NCBI GenBank assembly: GCA_963807865.1
Contig: CAWEDK010000012.1
Span: forward strand, 1-64,000
Length of the DNA stretch: 64,000 bases
DNA from: VAZQ01 sp963807865
GTDB lineage: Bacteria; Pseudomonadota; Alphaproteobacteria; Rhizobiales; Xanthobacteraceae
Reading direction: 5' to 3'
The translations under genes and the position numbers were made by a program. The notes under the pieces are model-generated. The model had not been told where the DNA came from. It worked only from the letters and a program-made list of their open reading frames with translations, and made no database searches. Numbering within the stretch: position 1 is the first letter of the stretch; each line of letters opens with the position of its first letter. Of the stretch, positions 9,001-16,812 are shown in pieces.

Positions 9001-9922
9001 ACCGCCGAGTAGTCCCCTGGCGCAGACCCCCGGCGTCGCATCGGCCGAAAGCACCGGCTCCGTCGTGCAACCGGAATCCGCCCGGTTGCCGGCGCCGCGT
9101 CCGACGCCAGCGACCGCCGTAACGGCGCCCGCCACCCCGCTCCAAACGGCGACCGCGACCGCCAACAGCGCCGAGCAACTCCCCGCCGGAATTGGCGGCA
9201 CGCTGCGCGCCGCCGCAGCGAAGGGCGACCCCACCGCGCAGTATGAGATTGCGCAACGGTTCGCGGACGGTCGGGGTCTGCCCCAGAATCTCAACGCGGC
9301 GGCGGAGTGGTTTGAGCGCGCCGCCAAACAAGGATTGGCTCCCGCCCAATTTCGCCTCGGCGGCCTCTACGAAAAGGGCCTTGGGGTGAAGAAGGACCTC
9401 GACGCCGCCCGCCGATTCTATACCCAGGCAGGCGAGGCCGGGAACGCCAAGGCGCTGCACAATCTGGCCGTGCTGTACGCAGAAGGCGTGGACGGCAAGC
9501 CGGACTACCAGGCGGCTGCCCACTGGTTCCGCAAGGCCGCCGGCTATGGCATGGCCGACAGCCAGTACAATCTCGGTGTGCTCTTCGCCCGCGGCATCGG
9601 CGTGGAGCAGAACCTCGCCGAAGCCTATCGCTGGTTCGGACTTGCCGCCCGTAGCGGCGACAAGGAATCGGAGCGGAAGCGCGACGAACTGGTTGCGCGC
9701 CTCGACCAGCAATCGCTGCAGGGCGCCCGGCAGGCGATCGAAGGATTCAGGCCTGATCCGCAGCCCGAAGCCGCCAATCAAGTCAAGACGCCCGCTGGTG
9801 GCTGGGACCCGGCCCAGGCTCCCACGGTGACGCCGGCAAGCAAGCGCCGCAGCTCCGCCCCGGGCGCTCGGCAGGAAGCCGCGATCAAGCTCGGCTTGAC
9901 GATCTCGCAGCCGCAGGACTGA
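6050..9922 (+). CDS. PodJ-like localisation factor: coiled coil, one TM segment, SEL1 repeats
   Basis: About 1,290 residues. The N-terminus (ARETAREAARRSGMSVGQWL) is the short helical motif typical of Hyphomicrobiales PodJ-like/SEL1 proteins. A Pro-rich stretch follows. Next come four tandem copies of a roughly 23-residue unit (V-KERLDSL-KLAQDDGLA type) at about residues 150-230, and a long predicted coiled coil to about 690. A Pro/Ala-rich linker leads to one membrane segment (LLIIGASVLAIVLGSVHIAV, near residue 905). The periplasmic part ends in four SEL1-like TPRs (AQYEIAQRFADGRGL, AQFRLGGLYEKGLGV and so on). This layout matches Caulobacter PodJ, which organises polar complexes. The ATG at 6050 is preferred over one 12 bases upstream because homologues begin near it. 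A CtrA box lies upstream. Calling it PodJ rests on architecture, not measured homology. Confidence 0.85.
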   Translation: MKSGARWHVRGIRQQARETAREAARRSGMSVGQWLDAVIIDTALESGIALPPQPRPYDLPRDYPERSSAPAQPTRPTEPFNPPPFANGEFIPGTSGTTPSYSVRYPDLGSAPYLRQSFPAPEPRFEDRPSWSPDDRPATTARFADEGLAEVKERLDSLAQKLADDRGLAGVNDRLESLTSKLAQDNGLAGVKERLDSLTHKLAQDDGLVEINGRLDNLTSQLESMARQNVTNAQTSPQPDPTNQVAEVISKLDRRLDEMVADNRSARSEIEQRLHAVNRAVADLGVEPRRPRGASASATPLDQALFEIADRQRALDGLPEASAPDSQAATAADSLPRARTQGFAGLEHQLRQINAQIGAFNRPCGLDSAVELLRDDLAEIGVMLQEAMPRQAIEALEAEMRKLSERIEQTREAGAGGVSLTGIERGLAEVRDALRVLTPAENLAGLGETVQELADKVDLIAANSQDPAALKQLEGAIVAMRSIVTHVASNDALANLTAEVRALSAKVDQAAGPSGDSDVLATMELRIAKLADALEARNRDGQGVPPEIGTVVAGLVDKIERIQHTRGDETALSHLEDRIANLVQKLDASDHRLNHLEAIERGLAELVTHLERQRQSAPSRATSEPAPEVDALLRDVTGLKQMERQTQDSLEAVHGALESVVDRLATIETDIRDRINQAVSAVVAPKMASSVPEAAPVATGRAAVMPVTPMPVTPTPVGLSAAERPPAEDTTAREVRTAEPKVESRDEAPAVLSPSDTKASDKAPAPPANPLSPTSSLSPAAPDTVAFGTTPLRASAPVAAERRPIDPNLPPDHPLEPGVSRSRYPGSPTDRIAASEAALGLVKPPVIADPAGKSNFIAAARRAAQAATSEPPVRSFMRTSEAAAPKTSTTPTMFPSLSLIRKHARLLIIGASVLAIVLGSVHIAVNWLADEPEAGKRGQTATSPSYGAESVRSDPSAAPRASHEALPTLAAEAQSVLAPVPGFPPPSSPLAQTPGVASAESTGSVVQPESARLPAPRPTPATAVTAPATPLQTATATANSAEQLPAGIGGTLRAAAAKGDPTAQYEIAQRFADGRGLPQNLNAAAEWFERAAKQGLAPAQFRLGGLYEKGLGVKKDLDAARRFYTQAGEAGNAKALHNLAVLYAEGVDGKPDYQAAAHWFRKAAGYGMADSQYNLGVLFARGIGVEQNLAEAYRWFGLAARSGDKESERKRDELVARLDQQSLQGARQAIEGFRPDPQPEAANQVKTPAGGWDPAQAPTVTPASKRRSSAPGARQEAAIKLGLTISQPQD

Positions 9923-10311
9923 TCTCTCACCGCTGCCGGAACTTCCGTCCGCCTCCAACATGAGGGGCGGCGCAGAAGCCAATATCCCCAAGCATTTGCG
10001 GACTGCGACGGAACGCGACAAATCGCAGCCGTGCGCCAAAAAAATCATCTCGATGGGTGCCTGCGGCAACGATCGGCGATAGAATGCCGTCACCTGCCGC
10101 TTGAGTCCCGTGCCCGAATTCGCGGGGCGTCGTGCCGGCGACGCCTCAACGTCAGAAAAGTCGGCTTCGCCGGCTCGTGCTGCGACTGCGTCGGACCGCC
10201 TTGCCGGTCTGCGTCCCGCGAAGGCGGTCGAGACCAGCCTACAGTTCCGGGAGGGCGGTGGTGTCCGTCTTGCCGGACCACGAGACGTCTCGAACCGACG
10301 GACCTTAGCCT
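9923..10311. other. Intergenic stretch without a recognisable gene
   Basis: These 389 bases contain open frames on both strands, but the translations are Arg/Pro/Ala-rich and family-less, as expected by chance at this GC content. No tRNA, strong terminator or CtrA box was seen. The promoter of the TauE gene must lie here if that gene is transcribed on its own. Confidence 0.5.
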
Positions 10312-11238
10312 GTGCAGATCTACCTCCCGATCGCCGACCTGCCGGTCAATGTCTTCCTCATTCTGGCAATGGGTTTCGCGGTCGGGTTCATTTCCGGCAT
10401 GTTCGGCATCGGCGGCGGCTTCCTGATGACGCCGCTGTTGATCTTCCTCGGCGTGTCGCCGGCCGTCTCGGTAGCGACGGTGTCGAGCCACATCGCGGCC
10501 TCCTCGATGTCCGGCGCGATCAGCTATTGGCGGCGCAAGTCGCTCGATCTCGCGCTCGCCTTCATGCTGCTGGCAGGCGGCATTATCGGCACGGCTTTCG
10601 GCGTCTGGCTGTTCACACTGTTGCGGTCGCTGGGCCAGCTCGACATCACGATCGGCATTTCCTACGTGCTGCTGCTCGGCATCGTCGGCGCGCTGATGGT
10701 CACCGAGAGCCTGCGTGCCATCCTGCGGGTTCGCCAGGGCAAGCCGGTCGAGCTTCGCCGGCCGGGCAGCCACACCTGGATTCACGGCCTGCCATTCAAG
10801 CTGCGGTTCAAGCGATCGCACATCTACGTTTCGGCGATCCCGGTCTGGACGATCGGCTTCATGATCGGCTTCATCGGCGCCGTGATGGGCATCGGCGGCG
10901 GCTTTCTGCTGGTGCCGCTGCTGATCTATCTGCTGCGGGTTCCGACCGCGACCGTCATCGGCACCTCAATGGTGCTGACGCTCGTCACCATGGCGTCGGC
11001 AACCGTCATGCATGCGGCGACCAATCACCTGGTCGACGCGGTGCTGGCGCTGGTGCTGATGGTCGGTGGCGTCACCGGCGCGCAGTTCGGCGCGCGCGCC
11101 GGACAGAAGATCAGCGGCGAACGGCTCCGTCTGCTGCTGGGGCTGCTGGTGCTCGCGGTCGGCATCCGCTTTGCGTACGAGCTGGTAGTGCAGCCCGAGC
11201 ATCTCTTTTCGATCCGGCCGCTGGAGAGCGGCACATGA
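10312..11238 (+). CDS. TauE/SafE-family sulfite/anion exporter
   Basis: 308 residues forming two similar halves, each beginning with the family signature GMFGIGGGFLMTPLL (first half) or AVMGIGGGFLLVPLL (second half), with about eight hydrophobic segments. TauE/SafE proteins move sulfite, sulfoacetate or other small organosulfur anions across the inner membrane; the substrate here is unknown. The start is GTG at 10312 giving MQIYLPIADLPVN, which is how relatives begin. The stop overlaps the ATG of the next gene (ATGA), so the two are translationally coupled. An unrelated TauE copy occurs at 24.8 kb. Confidence 0.9.
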   Translation: MQIYLPIADLPVNVFLILAMGFAVGFISGMFGIGGGFLMTPLLIFLGVSPAVSVATVSSHIAASSMSGAISYWRRKSLDLALAFMLLAGGIIGTAFGVWLFTLLRSLGQLDITIGISYVLLLGIVGALMVTESLRAILRVRQGKPVELRRPGSHTWIHGLPFKLRFKRSHIYVSAIPVWTIGFMIGFIGAVMGIGGGFLLVPLLIYLLRVPTATVIGTSMVLTLVTMASATVMHAATNHLVDAVLALVLMVGGVTGAQFGARAGQKISGERLRLLLGLLVLAVGIRFAYELVVQPEHLFSIRPLESGT

Positions 11239-12026
11239 GGACAACCGTCTCGACGTTGATTGCTCCGCTCACTGTGCTCGTTGGCCTGCTCGGCGCGGCG
11301 GCGCCGGCTGCAGCCGAGCGGCTCATCTCGTCGCTGTCCAATCACCGCGTGATGGTGACGTCGAACTTCACCGGCGACGAGGTCGTGCTGTTCGGCGGCA
11401 TCGAGCAGGATGCCAATTCGCGACCCCGGCGTGGCGGCTACGACATCGTCATCACGGTGACCGGTCCCCGCCAGACGCTGGTCACGTTCCGCAAGTCGCG
11501 TGTGCTCGGTATCTGGGTCAACACCGACTCGCGCATCTTCGAGAATGCGCCCGCTTATCTCGCCGTACTCACCAACCGGCCGCTCGACCTGATCGCCAAC
11601 CCGGAGACGCTGCAGCGGCTGCAACTCGGCCTCGATCACTTTCCGCTCCCCCAGCGCACCGGCGGCAGCGTCGTGGATACCCTGAGTGACGACCAGTTTC
11701 GCGCCGCTTTCCTCAAACTCAAGACCGACGCGCACCTCTATCGCGAAGTGTCGAACGGGGTGACGTTCCTCACGCCCGCGTTGTTCCGCGCCTCGATCCC
11801 GCTACCCGCAACGGTGCCGGTCGGCAATTACGAGGTGGACGTGCGGCTGTTCGTCGACGGCGCAGCCATCGCGCGCACGCCGTCCGCGCTGGAGGTTTAT
11901 AAGGCCGGCTTCGAGCAGGTCGTCACCAACGCCGCCAACAACTATGGCCTTCTCTACGGCATCGCCACCGCCATGATGGCGCTCGCCACCGGCTGGTTCG
12001 CGAGCGTTGTGTTCCGGCGAGATTGA
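11235..12026 (+). CDS. TIGR02186-family exported membrane-anchored protein
   Basis: 263 residues: an N-terminal signal peptide (LIAPLTVLVGLLGAAAPAAA), a beta-rich extracytoplasmic domain opening ERLISSLSNHRVMVTSNFTG, and a C-terminal membrane anchor (YGLLYGIATAMMALATGWFA). This is the alphaproteobacterial family almost always found directly behind a TauE/SafE exporter; here the ATG overlaps the exporter stop by four bases. I infer a periplasmic accessory subunit of the transporter. The biochemical role of the family is not established as far as I know. Confidence 0.88.
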   Translation: MRTTVSTLIAPLTVLVGLLGAAAPAAAERLISSLSNHRVMVTSNFTGDEVVLFGGIEQDANSRPRRGGYDIVITVTGPRQTLVTFRKSRVLGIWVNTDSRIFENAPAYLAVLTNRPLDLIANPETLQRLQLGLDHFPLPQRTGGSVVDTLSDDQFRAAFLKLKTDAHLYREVSNGVTFLTPALFRASIPLPATVPVGNYEVDVRLFVDGAAIARTPSALEVYKAGFEQVVTNAANNYGLLYGIATAMMALATGWFASVVFRRD

Positions 12027-12054
12027 CCGTGCCGCGCCGCCCCTGATCCGCGAC

Positions 12055-12942
12055 TTAGTCAGCAAGACAATGCGTGGCCGCGAAGGCGTAGACGCGGGCC
12101 TTGCCGAGCATGTGCGCGGTGAAAGCGAGGTTGCCGAAAACCTCTGCGAAGGCCTTGTCGCGGACATTGAGGCCGCCCGCATACGCGCCGAACGCCGGCA
12201 GGATCACGCGCTTGCGGTCGCTGACAAAGCAGCGGCGCCGAACGGTGCGGCCGCGCCCGCTCACGCGCGCGACCGGATGCAGATGGCCGGCAACCTCGCC
12301 GTTGACCGCTCCGGCCTGCGGCGCGTGCCGGAACAACAGGGCGCCGATCGCGAGCGTCGCGGCGAAGCTTCCGGCGATGCGATCCGACGGGTCGGGATCG
12401 TGATTGCCCGCCACCCAGAGCCAGTCGCGGCCGCGCTGCAGCGCCGCCAGCGCCGCACGGTCTGCATCGCCCAGCCGCAGCGGCCCGTCGCCGTCGTGGA
12501 AACTATCGCCGAGAGCGATGACGGCCCGCGGCGCATAGCGGGCAATGAGTTCGGTCAGCCGTGCCAGGGTCGCGGCAGTGTCGTAGGGAGGCAGAAGGAC
12601 GCCGCGCGTCGCGTAGCTCGAGCCTTTTTCCAGGTGCAGATCGGCGACCACCAGCGCCCGCTCATCCGGCCAGTAGAGCGCCCCTTCACAGTCGGCGACG
12701 AGCCTCACCCCGGCGACGTAGATTTCAGTACTCGCGGCTTGTTGAAGCGGGGCTCTGGCGGCGATCGGCGAGACATCGTCTTGGTCAGCACGCACATCTG
12801 GAGTGGGCGCAGACGCCGCCGGTGGACCCTCTCCGTTGGCAGCAGGGGAAGCAGGTCCGGCCACGGGCAACGCGACGCCGCTCGATGCATCGGCACTCGC
12901 CTCAGCGTCGCGAGCCGCCGACCCATCGTCATGTCCGCTCAC
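12055..12942 (-). CDS. pdeM: Ligase-associated metallophosphoesterase (MPE/PdeM-type DNA endonuclease)
   Basis: 295 residues. The calcineurin-like metal-binding motifs appear in order: ADLHLEKG (DxH), ALGDSFHDG (GD), VAGNHDPDP (GNHD) and GHLHPV (GHxH). The gene belongs to the DNA-ligase-associated phosphoesterase family; the Pseudomonas putida member is known as a manganese-dependent single-strand DNA endonuclease. The first ~70 residues are an Ala/Pro/Ser-rich tail likely to be disordered and not part of the catalytic fold, so a later start is possible. Its ATG overlaps the stop of the helicase gene upstream by four bases, making a two-gene operon with it. The exonuclease and ligase genes of the same system are nearby on the other strand. 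Confidence 0.9.
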   Translation of the reverse strand: MSGHDDGSAARDAEASADASSGVALPVAGPASPAANGEGPPAASAPTPDVRADQDDVSPIAARAPLQQAASTEIYVAGVRLVADCEGALYWPDERALVVADLHLEKGSSYATRGVLLPPYDTAATLARLTELIARYAPRAVIALGDSFHDGDGPLRLGDADRAALAALQRGRDWLWVAGNHDPDPSDRIAGSFAATLAIGALLFRHAPQAGAVNGEVAGHLHPVARVSGRGRTVRRRCFVSDRKRVILPAFGAYAGGLNVRDKAFAEVFGNLAFTAHMLGKARVYAFAATHCLAD

Positions 12943-15677
12943 TGCATCGCCTCTTTGACCAATTCGGCCTCGACTTCCGCCAGCAATCCCTCCGACGCTT
13001 CGCCATAGACGCTCTCCCGCCCGATCTCCAACAGCACCGGGACCGCGAGCGGGGAAAGATGGTCCAGCGCCTTGTGCACAATTCGTCCCCGGATGCGCGC
13101 CAGCATCTCGCCGAGGCGCCGGATGTCAAGCAACCCGGTGGCAGCGTCGGCGCGCGCGGCGCGCAGCAGGATGTGGTCGCCCTGATGCTTACGCAAGACA
13201 TCATAGACCAGATCGGTCGAAATCGTGACCTCGCGGCGGGATTTCTCCTTGCCGGGGAAACGCCGCTCGATCAGCCCAGCGATGATCGCACAGGTCCGGA
13301 AGGTCCGTTTCATCAGGGCCGATTCGGCAAGCCACGCCTCGAGATCGTCGCCCAGCATGTCCTGGTCGAACAGCGCGTCGAGCGCGAGCCCGCCACGGGC
13401 GATCTGCTGCGCCACGTCGCCCAACCCCCAGACCGCAAGCGCATATTCGTTGGCAACAAAGCCAAGCGGCCGCAGCCGCGCCCGTTCGAGCCGGCGCGTC
13501 AGCAGCATACCGAGCGTCTGGTGCGCGAGCCTCCCCTCGAACGGATAGCAGACAAGGTAGTGCTTGTCGGCGCGCGGAAATGTCTCCACCAGCAGTTCGC
13601 GGCGGCCGGGCAGGCGCGAGCGCCATTCCTGGACCTCGAGCCATTCGCGCACCTGGCCGGGCAGCGGCCGCCATTCGTCGTGATCGGAAATGATCTTGCG
13701 CACTCGGTCGGCGAGATAGGTCGAGAGCGGAAACTTTCCGCCCTCGTAGGACGGCACTTTCGGGTCTTCCGAGTTCGCCCGCGAGACGTAGACCTCGTCC
13801 TGCATCATCGCCTCGTACCGCAGGATTTCGCCGGCAAACACGAACGTGTCGCCGGGCGTCAGCATCTCGATGAAATACTCCTCGACCTCGCCGAGAATTC
13901 GCCCGCCGCGCGGGATCATCTTCGACACGCGCGACCGCACCAGCCGTACCTTCAGCATGTCGGCTTCCACAATGGTGCCGACATTCATGCGATAGCGCTG
14001 CGCGATCATCGGATGCGTCACGCGCCACAGCCCGTCGGCGCCCTGGCGGATCTTGGCGAAACGCTCGTAGGCTTTCAGCGCGTAGCCGCCGGTGGCGACG
14101 AATTCCAACACCGCGTCGAAGTCGGCTCGCACGAGGTCCGCGTACGGTGCCGCGCTCGTCACTTCGGCATAGAGGTCGTCGGCACGGAACGGCTCGCCGC
14201 AGGCCGATCCGAGTATATGTTGCGCCAGCACGTCGAGCGCGCCGACGCGCGCCGCCGGCGTGTCCTGCGCGTTCTCCGCAATGGCGCCGAGCGCGGCCGT
14301 GCATTCCAGGACCTCGAAGCGATTGGCCGGGATCAGCACGCCCTTCGAGGGCTCGTCCATGCGGTGGTTGGCGCGGCCGATGCGCTGCAGCAGCCGCGAG
14401 GCGCCCTTCGGAGCACCCACATTGATCACCAGATCGACGTCGCCCCAATCGATGCCGAGATCGAGCGACGAGGTGGCAACGACCGCGCGCAGCGTACCGG
14501 CCGCCATCGCGGCCTCGACCTTGCGGCGCTGCGCAACATCGAGCGAGCCGTGATGGAGTGCGATCGCGAGACCGTCGTCGTTGATGCCCCAGAGCTCCTG
14601 AAAAATGCTTTCGGCCTGGCTGCGGGTATTCACGAACACCAGCGTGGTCTTATGGCCCTTGATCAGCGCGTAAATTTCGTTGATCGCGTGGTGCGCGGAA
14701 TGCCCGGCCCAGGGCAGCCGCTCGGCGGTATCGAGAATGCGCACGTCGGGCGCGGCGCCGGCGTCCGCCAGCACCAGGTCGGCGAGCGCCACGCCACCCC
14801 CGGACTGCGGCACCAGATAGCGGCGGAGATCGTCCGGCTCGGCGACCGTCGCGGACAGCCCGACGCTGGTCAGGCCGGGCGCCAGCGTGAACAGCCGCGC
14901 CAGACCGAGCGCGAGCAGATCGCCACGCTTGCTGACGACCAGTGAGTGCAGTTCGTCGAGCACGATGCGCTTCAGCGACCCGAACAGGAATGGCGCGTCG
15001 GGTGAGGCGAGGATCAGCGCAAGCTGCTCGGGCGTCGTGAGCAGGATGTGCGGCGGATCGCGGCGCTGCCGCTGCCGTTTGCTCGCTGGCGTGTCGCCGG
15101 TGCGCGTCTCGATGCGGATGGGCAGCGCCATCTCGGCGACCGGCCGCTCGAGATTGCGCGCGATGTCGACCGCGAGCGCCTTGAGCGGCGAGATGTAGAG
15201 CGTGTGCAGTCCGCCCTCGCGGCGGACGCCGCGCCCGGTGGAGATCAAATTTCGCGATAGCACGGAGATGGTTGGCCGCGCAGCGGACGCGGTGCCCTCC
15301 CCTCCCCCAATTCGCAAAGCGAATGGTGGGGAGGGGTTAGGGGTGGGGGGGCTCGCGGAATCCACCGAACCACCCCCCACCCCTAACCCCTCCCCACCGC
15401 CGTAGCGCGTCGAAGACGCGCGTAAACGCCCTTGAGGCGGGTGGAGGGGAACGGAGCGAACTCGCGGCCCGACTGTGCTCAGTTCGACCAGGCTGGGCAG
15501 AAATCCGGCCAGCGTCTTGCCGGCGCCGGTCGGCGCGATCAGTAGCGCCGAGCGGCCCGCCCTCGCCTTCGCCAGGAGTTCCAGCTGATGCGCGCGCGGC
15601 ACCCAGCCGCGGCTCGCGAACCAGCGGACGAACGGCTCTGGCAACAGCGTCGTGGCCGGGCGATCATGGACGCTCAT
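12939..15677 (-). CDS. Ligase-associated Lhr-type DEXH helicase, with a repeat element inside the frame
   Basis: 912 residues, about 85 more than usual for the family. Superfamily 2 motifs: Walker A APTGAGKT, motif Ia LYISPLKALAVD, DEXH as VLDELH, SATV, VFVNTRSQAE and QRIGRANHRMD, followed by the winged-helix and Lhr-core C-terminal domains. Lhr proteins are ATP-dependent 3'-5' DNA/RNA translocases; this branch is encoded with an ATP-dependent ligase and two nucleases in a DNA-damage-response set. The surplus residues, about 70-155, lie between Walker A and motif Ia and are exactly the translation of the GC-rich repeat at 15295-15451 plus flanks. Removing them would restore the normal spacing. 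The frame is intact, so the repeat is tolerated as an insert or loop. Divergent from the exonuclease gene. Confidence 0.92.
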   Translation of the reverse strand: MSVHDRPATTLLPEPFVRWFASRGWVPRAHQLELLAKARAGRSALLIAPTGAGKTLAGFLPSLVELSTVGPRVRSVPLHPPQGRLRASSTRYGGGEGLGVGGGSVDSASPPTPNPSPPFALRIGGGEGTASAARPTISVLSRNLISTGRGVRREGGLHTLYISPLKALAVDIARNLERPVAEMALPIRIETRTGDTPASKRQRQRRDPPHILLTTPEQLALILASPDAPFLFGSLKRIVLDELHSLVVSKRGDLLALGLARLFTLAPGLTSVGLSATVAEPDDLRRYLVPQSGGGVALADLVLADAGAAPDVRILDTAERLPWAGHSAHHAINEIYALIKGHKTTLVFVNTRSQAESIFQELWGINDDGLAIALHHGSLDVAQRRKVEAAMAAGTLRAVVATSSLDLGIDWGDVDLVINVGAPKGASRLLQRIGRANHRMDEPSKGVLIPANRFEVLECTAALGAIAENAQDTPAARVGALDVLAQHILGSACGEPFRADDLYAEVTSAAPYADLVRADFDAVLEFVATGGYALKAYERFAKIRQGADGLWRVTHPMIAQRYRMNVGTIVEADMLKVRLVRSRVSKMIPRGGRILGEVEEYFIEMLTPGDTFVFAGEILRYEAMMQDEVYVSRANSEDPKVPSYEGGKFPLSTYLADRVRKIISDHDEWRPLPGQVREWLEVQEWRSRLPGRRELLVETFPRADKHYLVCYPFEGRLAHQTLGMLLTRRLERARLRPLGFVANEYALAVWGLGDVAQQIARGGLALDALFDQDMLGDDLEAWLAESALMKRTFRTCAIIAGLIERRFPGKEKSRREVTISTDLVYDVLRKHQGDHILLRAARADAATGLLDIRRLGEMLARIRGRIVHKALDHLSPLAVPVLLEIGRESVYGEASEGLLAEVEAELVKEAMQ
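15295..15451. repeat. Dispersed GC-rich palindromic repeat inside the helicase gene
   Basis: Two opposed arms. The left arm is CCCTCCCCTCCCCC, a small hairpin (ATTCGC-AAA-GCGAAT), GGTGGGGAGGGG, then GGGGTGGGGGG. The right arm is CCCCCCACCCC, CCCCTCCCCACC, a longer irregular middle, then GGGTGGAGGGGAA. A spacer of about 20 bases separates them. It lies wholly within the open frame of the Lhr-type helicase. Confidence 0.85.
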
Positions 15678-15777
15678 TTCGCCGTGTTAGCCTCCGACCG
15701 TGTCCTGGTCGAGGGAAACAAGACCGGGCGACATTTCCGGCCTCGCATCGGTGCGCTCTCCGGCATATCTGGAGCGG

Positions 15778-16812
15778 ATGCGCCCAGAAGACCTGCTCGT
15801 TCCCACGCCATCCGGCGTCTGCTGCAAAGCAGGCGGCTTTCACATCGATCCGACCCGCGCGGTCGAGCGAGCGCTCATCACCCACGGCCATTCCGACCAC
15901 GCGCGCGCCGGTCACGGCGCGGTGCTGGCCACGCAGGAGACGCTCGACATCATGCGGCTGCGTTATGGCGAGAATTTCGCCGGCAGCACGCAGGCCGTCC
16001 GCTACGGCGAGACGATCGCGCTGAACGGCGTCCGCGCGACCTTCCATCCGGCCGGACACGTGCTCGGCTCGGCGCAGATCGCCGTCGAGGCCAACGGGCT
16101 GCGGATCGTGGCGTCCGGCGACTACAAGGACGTGGCCGATCCGACTTGCGCGCCGTTCGAACTGGTGCCGTGCGATGTCTTCATCACCGAGGCGACGTTC
16201 GGCTTGCCGGTGTTCCGCCACGGCAATCCGGACGGCGAGATCGCCAAACTGCTGCACTCGGTGCGGCTGTTTCCGGAGCGCGCGCATCTCGTCGGCGCCT
16301 ACTCGCTCGGCAAGGCGCAGCGCGTGATCGCGCTGCTGCGCAAGGCCAGGTACGACGCGCCGATCTATCTACACGGCGCGATGGACAAGGTGACGCGCTA
16401 CTACGCCGAGCGGATCGATCTCGGCGAGTTGCGGCTCGTCAGCGGCGCCAAGAAAGGCGAACTCGGCGGAGCCATCGCGATCGCGCCCCCGTCCGCCTTG
16501 ACCGACCTGTGGTCACGCCGGTTCCCCGATCCGGTGACCGCATTCGCGTCCGGATGGATGCGCGTGCGGGCGCGGGCGCGTCAGCGCGGCATTGAACTGC
16601 CGTTGGTGATCTCGGATCACGCCGATTGGGGCGGGCTGACCGCCACGATCGCGGCCACCGGCGCCTCCGAGGTCTGGGTCACGCACGGCCAGGAGGACGC
16701 ACTCGTCCACTGGTGCGTGACGCGCGGCCTAAAGGCGCGGCCGCTCGACATCGTCGGCTACGGCGATGAGGAGGAGGAAGACGCAGACGACGCGGATCAG
16801 CGCCAGGCGTAG
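15778..16812 (+). CDS. Ligase-associated DNA-damage-response exonuclease (metallo-beta-lactamase fold)
   Basis: 344 residues from the ATG at 15778, which gives the family-typical start MRPEDLLVPTPSG; an in-frame GTG at 15700 would add an atypical tail. The metallo-beta-lactamase motif HGHSDHARAG is followed by PAGHVLGSAQI and the beta-CASP-like region, with the late histidine motifs ISDHADW and WVTHGQED. Related proteins are SNM1/Artemis-like nucleases linked to the ATP-dependent ligase, the Lhr helicase and the metallophosphoesterase. The C-terminus is a Glu/Asp-rich tail. It overlaps the convergent serine hydrolase gene by 16 bases. In relatives the ligase normally follows directly; here the serine hydrolase gene separates them. 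Confidence 0.9.
   Translation: MRPEDLLVPTPSGVCCKAGGFHIDPTRAVERALITHGHSDHARAGHGAVLATQETLDIMRLRYGENFAGSTQAVRYGETIALNGVRATFHPAGHVLGSAQIAVEANGLRIVASGDYKDVADPTCAPFELVPCDVFITEATFGLPVFRHGNPDGEIAKLLHSVRLFPERAHLVGAYSLGKAQRVIALLRKARYDAPIYLHGAMDKVTRYYAERIDLGELRLVSGAKKGELGGAIAIAPPSALTDLWSRRFPDPVTAFASGWMRVRARARQRGIELPLVISDHADWGGLTATIAATGASEVWVTHGQEDALVHWCVTRGLKARPLDIVGYGDEEEEDADDADQRQA

Noticed and set aside
10101..11234. Upstream extension of the TIGR02186 protein
   Set aside because: It overlaps the TauE gene in another frame; the natural protein starts with its signal peptide at 11235.
12561..14945. 794-codon plus-strand frame
   Set aside because: Antisense to the Lhr-type helicase; no motif.
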